From Dehalococcoidales bacterium (GTDB taxonomy: Bacteria; Chloroflexota; Dehalococcoidia; Dehalococcoidales; Fen-1064), in NCBI GenBank assembly GCA_030667735.1, contig DAOUVG010000091.1, positions 1 through 6,555 of the forward strand: a DNA stretch of 6,555 bases, read 5' to 3'. A program made the translations under genes and the position numbers. The notes under the pieces were generated by a model. The model was not told the DNA's origin. It saw nothing but the letters and a program-made list of their open reading frames with translations, and searched no databases. Below are positions 5,262 to 6,555 of the stretch, in pieces; positions within the stretch are counted from its first letter, which is position 1; every line of letters begins with the position of its first letter.

Positions 5262-6056
5262 ATGAAGAACAACAAGCTCAGAGAACTCTTAAATGAGGGA
5301 AAACCAACCCTGGGTACCCATGTTTTATCTACCTGGCCGGGGATTGTGGAAGTAATTGGCTATTCCGGTGCCTTTGATTATGTAGAATATGTTGGCGAAT
5401 ATTCTTCTTTTAGCCTGGAGATAATGGATAACTTTGGTCGGGCTATTGAGCTCTTCCCCAATATGTCAGCGATGATGAAGGTCGAGGAGCAGACAAGAGG
5501 GTTTATTGCCGCCAGGGCAATCGATTCCGGCATTCAGAACGTGCTCTTTACTGACTGCCGTTCTGCGGACGATGTCAGAGAGTGTGTTCGTTTCGTCAGG
5601 TCGGAAACGCCTGAGGCCGGGGGTATCCATGGTTACGGCATGAGGCGAAGTACCGGTTACGGAGTCGGGAGCACTGCGGAAGCATGGACCAAGGGGATGA
5701 ACGAGGTCGTCATTGCCATCATGATTGAGAAAAAGGGTGCCATGGAGAATCTGGAAGAGATATTGTCTGTCAAAGGCGTGGATATGGTCCAGTTTGGCCC
5801 TGCCGACTACTCAATAAGCATTGGCAAGCCGGGACAGGCCCGAGACCCGGAAGTGCAAAAAGCGCACCAGGACATGATAGAAATGGCGCTGAAAAAGGGT
5901 GTTGCTCCCAGGGTAGAGGCAGGCAGCTTTGAACAGATAAAGCCGTTTGTTGAGATGGGGGTCCGTCACTTCTGCATCTGTTGGGATACAGGAACCATGT
6001 TCCAGTGGTGCCGAAAGCAGGGAGAGGGTATGCGGGAACTACTCGCTCAGGCATAA
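5262..6056 (+). CDS. HpcH/HpaI aldolase family protein with variant active site
   Basis: The 264-residue protein fits the HpcH/HpaI class II pyruvate aldolase family, which cleaves 2-oxo-4-hydroxyacids to pyruvate plus an aldehyde using a divalent metal in a TIM barrel. The metal ligands are present: E156 in MIEKKGAMENL and D182 in FGPADYS. The characteristic GVDMVQFGPAD and IGKPG segments follow in the right order. Two canonical residues differ from E. coli HpaI by my alignment. The catalytic His45 region (DGEH) reads VGEY with Y47, and Arg70 corresponds to K73 in MMKVEE. Similar YVxEY proteins appear to form their own subfamily, so this is probably functional specialisation rather than decay. 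The ATG follows the dehydrogenase stop by 2 bases, and the GGAAGGT overlapping that stop serves as ribosome binding site. Substrate unknown. Confidence 0.88.
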   Translation: MKNNKLRELLNEGKPTLGTHVLSTWPGIVEVIGYSGAFDYVEYVGEYSSFSLEIMDNFGRAIELFPNMSAMMKVEEQTRGFIAARAIDSGIQNVLFTDCRSADDVRECVRFVRSETPEAGGIHGYGMRRSTGYGVGSTAEAWTKGMNEVVIAIMIEKKGAMENLEEILSVKGVDMVQFGPADYSISIGKPGQARDPEVQKAHQDMIEMALKKGVAPRVEAGSFEQIKPFVEMGVRHFCICWDTGTMFQWCRKQGEGMRELLAQA

Positions 6057-6151
6057 TCCGGGAAAGGTGTCAACCGGGTTCGAGTCACGACAAAGGAATC
6101 TTATCAGGGATACTGCGCCCGTTGGTTATGGAGGCGCATACGACGGCCAGT
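6057..6151. other. Short convergent intergenic gap without a clear terminator
   Basis: The 95 bases between the converging aldolase and radical SAM genes contain one imperfect hairpin candidate, TGCGCC (6114-6119) with GGCGCA (6133-6138) around a 13-base loop. Neither strand has a T-tract next to it. I see no gene and no strong intrinsic terminator. Confidence 0.4.
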
Positions 6152-6555
6152 TCATAGACCGTAGACCTGCCTTGGGGCAAGATACTCCGGAAACCTGTCC
6201 AGAAGTGCTAATCGTAGCGTGTAGCAGAGATGGCAGGCATCCAGGTACCTGTCACCATGCCTGACTCCATATTCTGTAGCCAGAAGGGCAGGCCCACCTT
6301 CCACTAATGGTCTGCAGATTGGATGTGTGTCACAGTCATATGTCTTTACAAGCTCGGAAAGAGGAGTCTGCCACATGTTGCCTGCGCATAGCCCCTGGCA
6401 CAGATGAACATTGCCATACGGGTCAAGGTGGATTCTCTTCGGCTCTCTCAGGTCTTCATAGGGGCATTCTGTGAATTCCTGCCAGAATCTTGTCGGAAGG
6501 CCTTCTGTCAGCTTCTCAACCGCCCTGCCCCTGAACATGGTACTGCCGCCGACCA
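6152..6555 (-). CDS. Radical SAM protein, C-terminal part (5' end outside window)
   Basis: This - strand frame stays open to the window edge and gives 133 residues before a TGA at 6152-6154. An internal ATG at 6538 exists, but the residues before it (VGGST) continue sensibly, so the gene is truncated by the window rather than starting there. The visible part has FTECPYEDL, then HLDPYGNVHLCQGLCAGN, then THPIC, then DACHLCYTLRL, and ends FPEYLAPRQVYGL. A DPxGNVxxC strand followed by several spaced Cys residues is typical of SPASM/twitch-like C-terminal domains of radical SAM enzymes, which bind auxiliary iron-sulfur clusters. The family match rests on recall of similar proteins. The diagnostic CxxxCxxC SAM-cluster motif would lie upstream, outside the window. 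The gene converges on the aldolase operon. Its substrate is unknown. Confidence 0.75.
   Translation of the reverse strand, partial: VGGSTMFRGRAVEKLTEGLPTRFWQEFTECPYEDLREPKRIHLDPYGNVHLCQGLCAGNMWQTPLSELVKTYDCDTHPICRPLVEGGPALLATEYGVRHGDRYLDACHLCYTLRLALLDRFPEYLAPRQVYGL

Noticed and set aside
5947..6264. A forward open frame bridging the aldolase end and the convergent gene
   Set aside because: It overlaps both real genes, and its translation is low in hydrophobic core residues and matches nothing I recognise.
6536..6538. ATG at 6538 as the true start of the - strand radical SAM fragment
   Set aside because: The frame stays open upstream to the window edge with plausible sequence, and a SPASM-like tail without a SAM-binding core would be unusual.

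Overview
The window looks like a chromosomal segment from a moderate-GC bacterium, most likely a member of the Chloroflexota (Dehalococcoidia-like). This placement is inferred from recalled family resemblance: a DUF5679-type mini zinc ribbon, a DUF6504 plus DnaE2-like pair behind a Gram-positive-style LexA box, and an unusual HpcH/HpaI aldolase subfamily. It could not be tested by search. There are no tRNA or rRNA genes, no insertion sequence and no CRISPR array.

Layout. (1) Bases 2-100 hold the last 32 codons of a + strand gene with a winged-helix-like end. (2) Bases 101-300 hold no gene, only a strong small hairpin and a perfect 14-bp palindrome. They end in a stem-loop (302-334) that can terminate transcription in both directions. 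(3) A 46-residue zinc-ribbon protein lies on the - strand (367-507). Its promoter (533-561) abuts four tandem 10-bp repeats (561-600). (4) A divergent + strand promoter (704-733) has a LexA/DinR-type box inside its spacer. It drives a DUF6504 protein (763-1011) and a 1047-residue DnaE2-like C-family DNA polymerase (1032-4175). (5) A second strong promoter (4178-4207) drives a two-gene operon: a D-2-hydroxyacid dehydrogenase (4243-5259) and an HpcH/HpaI-type aldolase (5262-6056). (6) A convergent - strand gene cut by the window edge (6152-6555) encodes the C-terminal, Cys-rich part of a radical SAM protein.

How the genes fit together. The DUF6504-polymerase unit reads as a DNA-damage-inducible translesion cassette. 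It resembles the imuA-imuB-dnaE2 cassettes but has no imuA or imuB beside it. The polymerase itself is the main surprise. The first two catalytic aspartates are intact (D381 and D383), but the third (E. coli DnaE D555) aligns with Tyr533. Either it is a catalytically altered or inactive C-family polymerase kept under SOS control, or the window carries a single-base change (GAC to TAC).

The dehydrogenase-aldolase pair looks like a catabolic or 2-oxoacid-handling operon. The aldolase keeps its metal ligands but has Tyr and Lys where the classical catalytic His and Arg should be. The substrates of both enzymes cannot be read from the sequence.
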